Below, in pieces: positions 1-7,270 of a stretch of DNA of 15,937 bases (its first letter is position 1; each line of letters opens with the position of its first letter). The notes under the pieces were generated by a model, which was given only the letters and a program-made list of their open reading frames with translations, ran no database searches and had not been told where the DNA came from. The position numbers were made by a program, and so were the translations under genes. Source of the DNA: Bdellovibrionaceae bacterium UBA2466 (GTDB lineage Bacteria; Bdellovibrionota; FAC87; UBA2466); assembly GCA_002342225.1 (NCBI GenBank), contig DDPO01000080.1, positions 12,698 to 28,634 on the forward strand, given 5' to 3'.

Positions 1-1
1 T

Positions 2-433
2 CGAAATATTTCGGGGTTTGTTATCGAATCTAACCAGTATCGAAAACACGGTAAGCTTGATCGAAATGCTTACGAAGAGAAGCTTTTAAATTTAATGCTC
101 TCTCTTAAACCAGATTTGATTTGTCTTGCAGGGTATATGCTGGTGTTAGGTAAAAAAATTGTAGAAGCTTTCCCTAGAAAGATAATCAATATTCACCCTT
201 CACTCCTTCCCAAATTTCGAGGGCTTCATGCCCAAAAACAAGCGCTCGAAAGCGGTGATAAAATTACGGGCTGCACAGTTCATTGGGTGACTGAAGGTCT
301 CGATGAAGGCCTCGCCATTCTGCAAGCAGAGGTCCCCATTCTCTCAGGCGACAATGAAGAAAGTTTAAGTCTGCGAATGCTTCCAATCGAGCACCAAACT
401 TACATTTCAGCGTTGAAATTAATTTTGAAGTAG
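2..433 (+). CDS. purN: Phosphoribosylglycinamide formyltransferase, 3' part (cut by left edge)
   Basis: GAR transformylase moves a formyl group from 10-formyl-tetrahydrofolate to GAR in cytosolic de novo purine synthesis. The frame is open from base 2, upstream of the first ATG at 95, so the gene starts outside the window and about 143 C-terminal codons are visible. The family signature NIHPSLLP is present, with catalytic Asn at 188-190 and His at 194-196, followed by GLHAQKQALE. The conserved Asp sits in GLDEG (codon 302-304). The segment ILQAEVPILSGDNEESL and the closing EHQTYISALKLIL match the end of the PurN fold. The nucleotide-binding N-terminus cannot be checked. The stop lies 5 bases from the end of the convergent HODM-like gene. 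Confidence in the family is high. Confidence 0.94.
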   Translation, partial: RNISGFVIESNQYRKHGKLDRNAYEEKLLNLMLSLKPDLICLAGYMLVLGKKIVEAFPRKIINIHPSLLPKFRGLHAQKQALESGDKITGCTVHWVTEGLDEGLAILQAEVPILSGDNEESLSLRMLPIEHQTYISALKLILK

Positions 434-438
434 GCCGT

Positions 439-1449
439 TTAATTCTTTAGGTCAAACCAGTCAATCACCTCCGGAAGACAATCACGAAGTCCCTTATAAT
501 CCAAGCTTTCAGGCGTCATAGAAAGAAGAGCCGAGCGCAATAGATTTCTTTCTCTGTCGTTCCTTCTAATCTCTTCCCCGTCGATAAAGTAAACGTGAAT
601 ACCAAAAAAATAGGCTTCTAAATGGGGCAGCCCAAAGATCAGTTGCCTTTCCAGCCTCAAAATAAAAGGAGATTTTTCACTGCTTTTATCAAAAACCCGC
701 CCCTTCCATTGGTCTGGATCAACCCCAGAAGGAGCTTCCGGATGATGATTGAGTCGGGAATCGGTACCGAATCCCCAAACAAATCTCACGTAAGGCCCCT
801 TTCGAATAGAGCCGTCGACTAATTGGGCCCCAGTTCTGATCATTTTCTCTGCGCCAGCAATGGGACGATGGACATCGGCAAAATTTCTTCCAATTTTTGA
901 CTCAGGAGCCCAGTGACTAGGACTACATAGGTGAAGAGCAGATAACCAGCCCTCTTTTTTTTCTTCAGTTCTCGACGTGATCGCTATGTCCTCTTGGATT
1001 TGACATGCTAGAGCGTCCAGTCCTGAAACATAGGTGGGACTTACGTTAGCATTTTCCACCCCGATCCAGATCCAAGCTCTGTCAAACAACAGAGTCTCTC
1101 CAGTAAGTTTGCAGTGCAGCTTTCTCAGATTTTCGGAACTATCCAAGACGAACAAATTCGGCCAATCCAGAAGCATTCGATTCACCATGAATTCGTAAAC
1201 ACCGCACTCAATTTCTTGGGTTAATTCATGGGTTAAAACATATTTACTTAATCGCTCCGATCGACATGCGAGTTTGTTAGAACGATAAAGAGAAAACTGG
1301 GAATCTAATTGAAACGTTTTTTGATCTTGTGAACCGTTACCGAAATCCGTCCCAAAGTTTCTAAAATTCGGAGCTACTTCATAAATCCCTTTGTCTAACG
1401 GGAAATATCTGGCTGGTTTAGGTAAGTTATCGACCTCTTTAAAAGCCAT
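439..1449 (-). CDS. Heme-dependent oxidative N-demethylase (HODM) alpha-like protein, DUF3445
   Basis: This 336-residue protein resembles the HODM alpha-subunit family (formerly DUF3445), whose characterised members use a heme with a PAS-like fold to demethylate amines such as dimethylamine. The diagnostic stretch is at residues 172-199: LHLCSPSHWAPESKIG followed by a VHRPIAG block. A second conserved block is RLERQ at 265-269, just before the region LEAYFFGIHVYF. There is no signal peptide, so it should be cytosolic. No beta, gamma or delta subunit gene is visible nearby, so it is a stand-alone alpha-like protein. The start follows the stop of a 71-codon ORF by one base and no Shine-Dalgarno sequence is visible, which suggests translation by re-initiation. 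The substrate is unknown. Confidence 0.85.
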   Translation of the reverse strand: MAFKEVDNLPKPARYFPLDKGIYEVAPNFRNFGTDFGNGSQDQKTFQLDSQFSLYRSNKLACRSERLSKYVLTHELTQEIECGVYEFMVNRMLLDWPNLFVLDSSENLRKLHCKLTGETLLFDRAWIWIGVENANVSPTYVSGLDALACQIQEDIAITSRTEEKKEGWLSALHLCSPSHWAPESKIGRNFADVHRPIAGAEKMIRTGAQLVDGSIRKGPYVRFVWGFGTDSRLNHHPEAPSGVDPDQWKGRVFDKSSEKSPFILRLERQLIFGLPHLEAYFFGIHVYFIDGEEIRRNDRERNLLRSALLSMTPESLDYKGLRDCLPEVIDWFDLKN

Positions 1450-1450
1450 A

Positions 1451-1666
1451 TTAAACTTTTAGACCCCAATATATCAGTGCACGCAACAAGACAATTTTGA
1501 ACAAGTAACCGACCACCAGTTTGCGATAGTTCACTGGCTGAAAACGGTACCATAATTCAAGGCGACTAATGGGACCTTCAAAAAAACACCTGTTAGATTC
1601 TGTAACTAGCCAGAGATGTTTGCGTTTCTGAGTTATTAGCCGATCCATACCGATCGGAGATAACAT
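1451..1666 (-). CDS. Possible small protein of unknown function (71 aa)
   Basis: I do not recognise this ORF. It lies between the MaoC gene (33-base gap) and the HODM-like gene (1-base gap), on the same strand. The product is basic and rich in aromatic and hydrophobic residues, with a C-terminal hydrophobic stretch (roughly residues 48-68, LVVGYLFKIVLLRALIYWG) that could be a membrane segment. No clear Shine-Dalgarno precedes the ATG. An in-frame ATG at codon 7 is an alternative. The case for its being real is positional: it fills an otherwise empty operon gap, and the next gene lacks its own ribosome-binding site. The case against is its length, its lack of a known domain and its poor start. 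It could be a chance ORF. Confidence 0.35.
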   Translation of the reverse strand: MLSPIGMDRLITQKRKHLWLVTESNRCFFEGPISRLELWYRFQPVNYRKLVVGYLFKIVLLRALIYWGLKV

Positions 1667-1699
1667 ACCGTGTTAACTGTTGCAACGTTTGAGGAAAAG

Positions 1700-2104
1700 T
1701 TATTTTCTCAATGGGACCACGAGAGCTTCTCCCTCTAAGGTGTGCTCACCGTGCTGATTCTCGGTCCAAAGAGCCAAAGAGAGAGAACCATCGGAATTAA
1801 TACTTCTTATTTTTCCAGAAGCAGTGATCGTATCCCCTGGAAAAGTTACTTTTTTGAACCGACAACTGAAAGATTTCATCTCAAATTCCGTGGGTGAAAA
1901 ATTGTAATTCACACAATCCCCCATAAAAGCCATCGATAACATTCCATGCGCAATCACTGAGGGAAAGCCAGCGGCTTTGGCAAAGTTTTCATCAAGGTGG
2001 ATGGGATTGCTGTCACCAGAGGCTTTGGCATATTGAATGAGCTGTTCTCGAGAAATCGGAGCTTTAGACAATGACCGAAGAGGCTGATTAACTTCAAAAA
2101 TCAT
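1700..2104 (-). CDS. MaoC-like (R)-specific enoyl hydratase/dehydratase
   Basis: This 134-residue single hot-dog domain protein carries the hydratase-2 motif: YAKASGDSNPIHLDE (residues 25-39), followed by AAGFPSVIAHGMLSMAF. Asp31 and His36 are the expected catalytic pair that adds or removes water at an (R)-3-hydroxyacyl/enoyl thioester. No signal peptide is present, so it should be cytosolic. Its ATG overlaps the stop of the upstream FAS1-like dehydratase gene by 4 bases, so the two are probably made in equal amounts as a heterodimer, as for HadA/HadB-type dehydratases. It could serve fatty acid synthesis, polyhydroxyalkanoate supply or beta-oxidation. No other fatty acid gene is nearby to decide. 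Confidence 0.92.
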   Translation of the reverse strand: MIFEVNQPLRSLSKAPISREQLIQYAKASGDSNPIHLDENFAKAAGFPSVIAHGMLSMAFMGDCVNYNFSPTEFEMKSFSCRFKKVTFPGDTITASGKIRSINSDGSLSLALWTENQHGEHTLEGEALVVPLRK

Positions 2105-2499
2105 GACGGACCCTTTTCGGTTTCTCTTAAGACGAATGAGGAGATGCTTCGAAGCTTTACTACATTGTCGACTTTTACTTCAGATTCCATGGTCACAAAG
2201 ACCATTCCCCGTTTCTGTTTTGAAGAACCTAATTTGGTCTCCACGACCAGCAAATCCCCTTCAATAAACTTCGAAATAAATTGATACTCTTGATCAGTGT
2301 GAAGCAAAGTCTTGAGATTTACTTTTAGTCTCTCTAAAAAGTCGAACTCCGCTTTTCTAAGAGTCGTTGCAAAAGTTGGCGCCGCACCAAGGGCGTATTG
2401 GGCACTGACCGCTTGATTGAATTGCATGAACCCTTGGTTGGTTAAGGGCCCGACCTTAAAAACAATCGGTGTCAAATCTGTGTTTAAATCGATTAACAT
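2101..2499 (-). CDS. FAS1-like dehydratase subunit (MaoC_dehydrat_N, HadA-like)
   Basis: This 132-residue protein matches the hot-dog domain of HadA-type and MaoC N-terminal dehydratase subunits. The marker segments are GAAPTFATTL (residues 38-47) and LLHTDQEYQF (65-74), then a domain rich in beta-strands (KFIEGDLLVVETKLG). These subunits usually lack the catalytic Asp/His pair and help bind the acyl chain, and I see no SGDxNPIH motif here. Catalysis would fall to the MaoC partner, whose start overlaps this stop codon (ATGA at 2101-2104). An AGGG-type Shine-Dalgarno lies about 8 bases before the ATG. It is the first gene of a leftward run that faces the M48-like gene. Confidence 0.85.
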   Translation of the reverse strand: MLIDLNTDLTPIVFKVGPLTNQGFMQFNQAVSAQYALGAAPTFATTLRKAEFDFLERLKVNLKTLLHTDQEYQFISKFIEGDLLVVETKLGSSKQKRGMVFVTMESEVKVDNVVKLRSISSFVLRETEKGPS

Positions 2500-2570
2500 A
2501 GGCCATACCCTATAAATGTTCTTAAGTTTACCATGACTATTGCTTATAGGAACCCCCTAATGATACTTCC

Positions 2571-2602
2571 TTGAGTCGATTTAACTTAAACTAGGATATA
2601 AT
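2571..2602 (+). promoter_or_regulatory. Candidate sigma-70-type promoter for the M48-like/ZIP pair
   Basis: A perfect TATAAT lies at 2597-2602, about 38 bases before the TTG start of the M48-like gene. TTGAGT at 2571-2576 is the best -35 candidate, but the 20-base spacer is longer than usual. This assignment is inference from consensus only. Confidence 0.35.
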
Positions 2603-2639
2603 CTCGAACTTTAAGCGCTCATCATCGGAAGGGTTCAAA

Positions 2640-3485
2640 TTGAAAAGGTTGTTCAGCATAACTCTTATTTTGTTACTTTTCGCGCTGTATATGGTTCTAT
2701 TTTGTTGTGTTCCTTTTGTGATCTTGGGAAACCCATGGGGGATACTGTTGGGCTTTTTCGGTTCTGTAATGCTTCTGTTCACGCTTTTCTACCAAGCTGA
2801 CAGAAAGATCTTTGCTCAATTATCACTTGAACCCTTAAGTAGAGCTGAAGCCCCTGAAATCTATCACGTTCTTGAAAAAGGTTGCAGAAGGCTCAATATA
2901 ACCGAACCTTCAATTGCGCGTCTGAAAAGCGAGGCTCTCAACATTGGCGTGTTTGGACTAACCCAAGGGCGAACCTTTTTAATTGTAACAGATGGTTTAC
3001 TGAACAAAGTTAACCGAAGCCAGCTAACCGCTTTGGTCGGCCGAGAACTAACTTCGATATATTATGGAGATAGTCTCTTAAGCTCTTGGCTTGCAAGGTT
3101 TTTGGGACTCTTGGAAAAGGCTTCTCTTCCCTCAAAAACCATGTCCTCCAAACACAGGAGTTTCTATTCGATTCGATGGGTTGTAACTCGAATGGTATTT
3201 GTACCTATCGCAATTATTCCAGAAACCCTTCTTTTGAAAATACGACGTAAAATTAACCTAGATATGGAATCTATTAAATTAACTCGGCTCCCCAGCGAAT
3301 TGGCAGAAAGCTATCGACTCATTGAAGCTTCCTCCGCACGAGCTTGTCTGAAAGCCCCAGTAAGCCTGAGTCCCCTTTTTCTGGCCTCCCTTCATCAATC
3401 GGACCCCATTTCAAAACTTATCATTTCACATTCGAGCCATTCCCGATTATTAGACTCCATTAAGGAATTGAGACAATACTCATGA
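2640..3485 (+). CDS. M48/HtpX-like membrane protein lacking zinc ligands (pseudopeptidase)
   Basis: This 281-residue protein has two N-terminal hydrophobic segments (about 4-28 and 32-52) and then a domain laid out like HtpX-family M48 metalloproteases. It keeps the lead-in around the active site: ALNIGVFG (99-106), VTDGLLNKVNRSQLTALVG (116-134) and GD at 143-144. The HExxH zinc motif, however, reads RELTS (135-139), so both His ligands are gone while Glu136 remains. In the later helix, where REYxAD normally supplies the third ligand, the sequence is KINLD (204-208), with Lys in place of Glu. I infer loss of proteolysis and a scaffold or regulatory role. The TTG start is supported by GGAAGGG at 2627-2633. 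Its TGA overlaps the ATG of the ZIP transporter gene. Confidence 0.82.
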   Translation: MKRLFSITLILLLFALYMVLFCCVPFVILGNPWGILLGFFGSVMLLFTLFYQADRKIFAQLSLEPLSRAEAPEIYHVLEKGCRRLNITEPSIARLKSEALNIGVFGLTQGRTFLIVTDGLLNKVNRSQLTALVGRELTSIYYGDSLLSSWLARFLGLLEKASLPSKTMSSKHRSFYSIRWVVTRMVFVPIAIIPETLLLKIRRKINLDMESIKLTRLPSELAESYRLIEASSARACLKAPVSLSPLFLASLHQSDPISKLIISHSSHSRLLDSIKELRQYS

Positions 3486-4210
3486 GCTTTAATTTATATC
3501 TTTACGCTATTCTCATTTTTTCAGCTGCATTTTTAGGCGGGGTTTTCCCAATCCTGTACCGGTCTGAAAATGAGAATCACCTCAAAATTTTCATTAGCTT
3601 TGGAGCTGGTTTATTGCTGTCTATGTCTTTTCTCCACATGATCCCAGAAGCACTCAAATTAGTTCCAAACTCTTCAGGGCTGTGGCTTTTAACCGGCTTT
3701 TGCCTTCTTTTGTTCCTTGAGAGATTTATTATGGTTCATGCCTGCGAGGAGCATGGCTGCCATTATCATACGATTGGGATCGCTGCATTCGTGGGTCTCA
3801 CTATTCATGGAATCATTGAAGGTTTTGCTCTGGCCTCAAGCCAAATGGTTACCAATCTCGGGCCACTCGTTTTATTAGCCATCGTTTCACACAAAGCTCC
3901 TGCTGGTATTGCTCTGACGTCTATTCTGAAAATGTCGAAGAAAAAAAATCCTCAAATTTTACAATTTGTCATTGGAGTGGCTTTATCAGGACCCCTTGGA
4001 ATCTTTCTTGCTTACTGGATTTTACGAAGTGAATACTACTCCTCAACCGCGGGTATTTTACTATCCATCTCGGCGGGAACTTTCTTGTATATTGGAGCGT
4101 GCGATCTTTTACCGGAAATACACCGGACCGACGGGGAGAAACTTAAGCGACTAGTTGCTTTTTGTCTTGGCATATTCACCACAATCTTAAGTGGTTATCT
4201 TTTCGATTGA
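3482..4210 (+). CDS. ZIP-family divalent metal transporter
   Basis: This 242-residue inner-membrane protein has about eight hydrophobic helices and moves Zn2+ or a related divalent metal into the cytosol. The family metal site is visible: HGIIEG in TM4 (His109, Glu113) and HKAPAG in TM5 (His137, Lys138). The HK pair and the Ala at 141, where many bacterial ZIPs carry Glu, point to a mononuclear-type site like that of some eukaryotic ZIP members rather than the binuclear HNxPEG type. Other family marks are FLHMIPEAL near residue 51 and DLLPEIH near 208. A short Cys/His-rich loop (residues 86-96) between TM3 and TM4 may bind metal. The ATG overlaps the M48-like gene's stop. The 3' end overlaps the convergent TPR gene by 16 bases. 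Confidence 0.92.
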   Translation: MSFNLYLYAILIFSAAFLGGVFPILYRSENENHLKIFISFGAGLLLSMSFLHMIPEALKLVPNSSGLWLLTGFCLLLFLERFIMVHACEEHGCHYHTIGIAAFVGLTIHGIIEGFALASSQMVTNLGPLVLLAIVSHKAPAGIALTSILKMSKKKNPQILQFVIGVALSGPLGIFLAYWILRSEYYSSTAGILLSISAGTFLYIGACDLLPEIHRTDGEKLKRLVAFCLGIFTTILSGYLFD

Positions 4211-5994
4211 TCAATGAAATTGCGGTTAGTTTCATTTGAAGGAACTCGAACCTCTTTTTTATTTATTTCAGGGACTTCGAGCATAGCCACTTTACTTTCA
4301 ATTTTTTTAACCATCTCTTGATCCTTCCCTTTTGCCAATGATGCCGCTTTTCTGTAAGCCGTAAGAGCTTTGTCTCGCTGGTTCTTAACCGAATAAACAT
4401 CCCCTAAATGTTCAAACACGATAGCTTCCTCAGGAATAATCTCTGCAGCTTTTTCAAGCTTTTCAATCGCTGCATCAACTTCGCCTTTTTTAAACTTGAT
4501 CCATGCTAGCGTATCCGTGATGTACCCATCGTTAGGACGTAGGCTCAAAGCTTTTGTTGCTTTCTCTTCCGCCTCACTTAGATTTTCACCTCGTTCAGCA
4601 TAAAAATAGGCAATAAAATTGAGAGCGTGTGCATGGTCGGGATTCACATCGACCAGTTTTTTCATCATTGAAAGTGCATCGGACGATTTACCCATTTTGT
4701 CGAAAAGAGCGCCCTTAAAGTAAAGCAGCTTCTCATCATTTTTAGTCTGTTGGAGTCCCTCCTCCAATACTTGTAGAGCTTCATTGTACTTTTTCTCGCT
4801 TTCAAAAAGAGAGGCCCTGAGATCATAGAATTCAGGATTGTTTTTATACTTGCGGATTAATTGTTTGGAAAAGGCCAGCCCTTCTTTTACTCGGTTTGTT
4901 TCTTTGTAAACAAACCCGGCATAGAGCATCGATTCAGAAAACAGACTCGAATCAGGTGTTACTTTTTTAAATTCTTCAACAGCCAGATTCCACTGCTTCT
5001 GAGCCTTGTACACCCACCCGAGATAAAAGTGAACATTGTCTGAACCTGGTTGTTCTTTTAATATCTTCTGAAATTTTTCCTTAGCTTTGTCGTAGTTTTT
5101 TAACTCGAAATGCAGAAGTCCTAATTTGACACGAGCTGAGTAGTCGTCTGGCTGACTTTCCTCATATTCCGTTAATGCTTCAAGAGCTTCATTGAGCTTA
5201 TTCTTCTGTATGAATAAAAACGCCAGCCGTTTTTTGAAGGGGCCTTGTCCCTGGATTTTCGAATAAACTCGAATGGCCTCATCTGCGTCTTCATTTTTCT
5301 CGTAGAGCAAGCCTAATGCCGTTCCAGCTTCAACAAACGAAGGTCTCTGCTGAATGCACTTTTCTAAATCAGCTTTAGCTTCTTCGAGCCTGTTTTTTTC
5401 AATGTAAATTCGTGCTCTATAAAAGAGGGCCAAAGGATTATCAGGGTTTTCCCTCGCAAGCTTAGACAATTGCTCGATCGCTTTGTTATCATCTCCAAGC
5501 TCCGAGTCTAACATCGCAATTAAAAGGCCGGCTTTTTGATTTGTGGGTTCTAACTCTACGACCTTCACATATTCTTCTCGAGCACCCGCATAGTTCTTAT
5601 TTGCGGTCAAAACCTCGGCTAAACCTAAACGATACTCGACTTTGTTTGGCTCCGCTGCAACAGCTTTTTTGCTGGCAACGACTGCTTTGTCCATCTCTCC
5701 GATTTGAGCATATACTTTTGAAATCTCGTTATTAAGGTGCGCGCTTTGGGGATCGTTTTTTAAAGCTTTTTCTAGATATACCAAGGCCTCTGCATATTTC
5801 TGTTCGAATAACTTGTCTTTGGCTTTCAAATAATCAGACTGCGCTTCGATGTCCTTGCCTTGGTTTTCCGAAACTGAACCCTCTTTTTCGGTGGGTTCAT
5901 TTTTCTCAGAAACTAAATTATCCGCTGCAACAATCAACTGAGAACTCAAGAAAAAACATAGACTAACAACGACTACAAAATATTTTGACTGCAT
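4195..5994 (-). CDS. Secreted tetratricopeptide-repeat protein (about 15 TPRs)
   Basis: This 599-residue protein starts with a signal peptide (charged MQSK, a hydrophobic core to about residue 22, probable cleavage after Ala23 or Ala24). A short charged linker follows, and then TPR units run almost unbroken from about residue 50 to 560, with typical W/L-G-Y-A-P spacing (for example EEAKADLEKCIQQRP). The last repeats (ALNFIAYFYAERGENLSEA to HLGDVYSVKNQRDKAL) resemble those of secreted proteobacterial TPR proteins thought to scaffold envelope complexes. No Cys lipobox is seen, so it is probably periplasmic. The tail is rich in charged and Asn residues. AAGGA about 6 bases before the ATG is a good ribosome-binding site. 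The partner is unknown. Confidence 0.92.
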   Translation of the reverse strand: MQSKYFVVVVSLCFFLSSQLIVAADNLVSEKNEPTEKEGSVSENQGKDIEAQSDYLKAKDKLFEQKYAEALVYLEKALKNDPQSAHLNNEISKVYAQIGEMDKAVVASKKAVAAEPNKVEYRLGLAEVLTANKNYAGAREEYVKVVELEPTNQKAGLLIAMLDSELGDDNKAIEQLSKLARENPDNPLALFYRARIYIEKNRLEEAKADLEKCIQQRPSFVEAGTALGLLYEKNEDADEAIRVYSKIQGQGPFKKRLAFLFIQKNKLNEALEALTEYEESQPDDYSARVKLGLLHFELKNYDKAKEKFQKILKEQPGSDNVHFYLGWVYKAQKQWNLAVEEFKKVTPDSSLFSESMLYAGFVYKETNRVKEGLAFSKQLIRKYKNNPEFYDLRASLFESEKKYNEALQVLEEGLQQTKNDEKLLYFKGALFDKMGKSSDALSMMKKLVDVNPDHAHALNFIAYFYAERGENLSEAEEKATKALSLRPNDGYITDTLAWIKFKKGEVDAAIEKLEKAAEIIPEEAIVFEHLGDVYSVKNQRDKALTAYRKAASLAKGKDQEMVKKIESKVAMLEVPEINKKEVRVPSNETNRNFIDQSKR

Positions 5995-6043
5995 AGATAT
6001 TCCTTAGGTTAGAAAAGAATCCTCTACAGTCTTTTCGGCATAA

Positions 6044-6068
6044 TTTGAAAATAAGCTAACTTTTCAAA
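6044..6068 (-). repeat. Perfect 8-bp inverted repeat upstream of the TPR gene
   Basis: TTTGAAAA at 6044-6051 and TTTTCAAA at 6061-6068 are exact reverse complements around a 9-base loop. The repeat lies 50-74 bases upstream of the TPR gene start. On the minus strand, a -10-like TATAAG (6079-6084) lies just upstream of it, so the repeat could form a stem at the 5' end of the transcript or serve as an operator. It is AT-rich, so chance cannot be excluded. Confidence 0.35.
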
Positions 6069-6133
6069 AGTGCCTGTGCTTATACAATAAAAAGAAGTTT
6101 AAAAGTGGCTGATTTTGTTAAAGTAAACTCAAG

Positions 6134-6757
6134 TTAAAACTGCAATCGCTTCGAACGGTCTTTCAAATGAGCTAGAAAATCCTGCCACAACGCATTGTAA
6201 CGCTTCTCACGTTTTGAGATTGTTTCAATCGTTTTACTGCGCTCTACATCAATCGATGGATCTGACAGATTTAGAGCCATGTCGGGCGGCAATATTGAAC
6301 TGTCTGCAAAGTTAAAAGAGGCTTCCGAAAGATGTGCAGTGCCAGACTTTTGAAGTAGCTCTAAACTCATGCGCACAATTTTTTTTCCGGAAATAAGGAA
6401 CTCTCCATACTCAAAGTCATGTCTATTTTCATCAACGCATTTTTTAAAAATGGGGGTGTTTTTTGTTTTTTCGAGCTGCTGTTCTATTTGAGTGGTATTG
6501 AGGAGGGCAGAGAAAAGCTTTCCACTTTCAAAATGTTGTTCCAGCACTGGCCAAATCTGATCGAGCGATTGAGCCCTTTTTTCTTGGTCAGCATTCTCCA
6601 AAACCGCAGTACAAAATATCTCTACGATTGGGTGACGATCAAATTTCTCGTTTTCCGACAAACAAAGTCTTGAGAAGCTGAGGGAGATAAACAGCGTCCA
6701 AAACACTACTTTTGACAAGCTGATAGAAGTGCCAAATGTTGTCAATCCAGTAACCAA
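6134..6757 (-). CDS. Secreted or membrane-anchored protein of unknown function (207 aa)
   Basis: I do not recognise a family. The N-terminus has a hydrophobic segment at about residues 13-31 (KVVFWTLFISLSFSRLCLS) that could be a signal peptide or anchor. After it the protein is hydrophilic, mostly helical in appearance and rich in Gln, Glu and Lys. Two Cys residues (about 49 and 106) could form a disulfide in the periplasm. The start is a TTG, supported by AAGGG (6763-6767) 5 bases upstream. It begins 10 bases after the stop of the receiver-like gene, so the two are probably co-transcribed with the UbiB-like kinase gene upstream. The intergenic stretch after it (to 5994) shows no clear GC-rich terminator. 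Confidence 0.65.
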   Translation of the reverse strand: MVTGLTTFGTSISLSKVVFWTLFISLSFSRLCLSENEKFDRHPIVEIFCTAVLENADQEKRAQSLDQIWPVLEQHFESGKLFSALLNTTQIEQQLEKTKNTPIFKKCVDENRHDFEYGEFLISGKKIVRMSLELLQKSGTAHLSEASFNFADSSILPPDMALNLSDPSIDVERSKTIETISKREKRYNALWQDFLAHLKDRSKRLQF

Positions 6758-6767
6758 AATTGCCCTT

Positions 6768-7199
6768 TCACTTCTTAATTAATGGATGACCACCGCGAAA
6801 AAAACGGGTGATAAACTTCAGCTCTTGCCTCGAACGAGGAATAGGAAAACAGCCCGAAGGCTCAAGTGTTTTTTCGTCCTCACTCGATGAGAACTGGATA
6901 ACCGGAATACATTGGTCGAGCTTTTTAATGCGTTTAATGAGTTCTTTCGAACTTAATTCGGCGCAATGATAGGAATCGGCTAAGATAATGAGATCAAAGA
7001 CATTATCGGTCGCTGTAAAAAGGGTTTCCCAAGCCTGAAACTTAGAAATAACTTCCACTTCCTGCCCCAACTCTCGAGACAAGAAGTCTTTTAGCACTGG
7101 AACAATGGTGGAATGAAGACGTCTATTTTCGTGGGAGAAAAGAACCTTAATTTTCTTGCTTCCACACTCTACAACGGTATTAAACTGGCGATTCTCCAA
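6768..7199 (-). CDS. Degenerate response-regulator receiver-like protein
   Basis: The 143-residue protein reads like a CheY-type receiver fold. It has a first strand IKVLF (17-21), a long helix, FDLIILADSYH (68-78) in the place of the phospho-acceptor strand, IPVIQFSSS (98-106) in the place of strand 4, and CFPIPRSRQELKFI (117-130) in the place of the KPF segment and last helix. The key residues are off: no acidic pair follows strand 1 (SHEN), the acceptor position reads Ala74-Asp75, and the conserved Lys is replaced. It is probably not a normal phosphorelay receiver. There is no output domain. The start is taken as TTG after a run of G (7207-7212). The family call is tentative. Confidence 0.62.
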   Translation of the reverse strand: MENRQFNTVVECGSKKIKVLFSHENRRLHSTIVPVLKDFLSRELGQEVEVISKFQAWETLFTATDNVFDLIILADSYHCAELSSKELIKRIKKLDQCIPVIQFSSSEDEKTLEPSGCFPIPRSRQELKFITRFFRGGHPLIKK

Positions 7200-7221
7200 A
7201 ATTAGGCCCCCCGGCTTCGAG

Positions 7222-7245
7222 CTCAGCGCTCAGTTCTTCGCTGAG
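7222..7245 (-). repeat. Inverted repeat between kinase and receiver-like genes
   Basis: CTCAGCG (7222-7228) and CGCTGAG (7239-7245) pair exactly around a 10-base loop. The repeat lies in the 71-base gap between the UbiB-like gene and the receiver-like gene. No U-run follows on the minus strand, so it does not look like an intrinsic terminator. An RNA processing or stability hairpin inside the operon is possible. Confidence 0.4.
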
Positions 7246-7270
7246 GGCAGATGTGCAAGGAGCTTGCCAG

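Noticed and set aside
2509..2550. CCTATAA/TTATAGG inverted repeat in the divergent region 2500-2639
   Set aside because: The arms are 7 bases, AT-rich and separated by 28 bases. This is easily expected by chance, so it was not listed as a feature.
4195..4210. Possible terminator in the 16-base overlap of the convergent ZIP and TPR genes
   Set aside because: No GC-rich stem followed by a T-run is visible. The overlap may produce antisense 3' ends, but that cannot be shown here.
3482..4210. Loss of function in the ZIP transporter because of Ala141 and Lys138 in TM5
   Set aside because: An HK pair at this position is also found in functional ZIP relatives, so the protein is probably active with a single-metal site.
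5541..5735. Small plus-strand ORF inside the TPR gene
   Set aside because: It is antisense to continuous TPR repeats and has no recognisable content.
7222..7245. Hairpin between kinase and receiver-like genes as an intrinsic terminator
   Set aside because: The stem is good but no U-run follows in the transcript direction, so I list it only as an inverted repeat.
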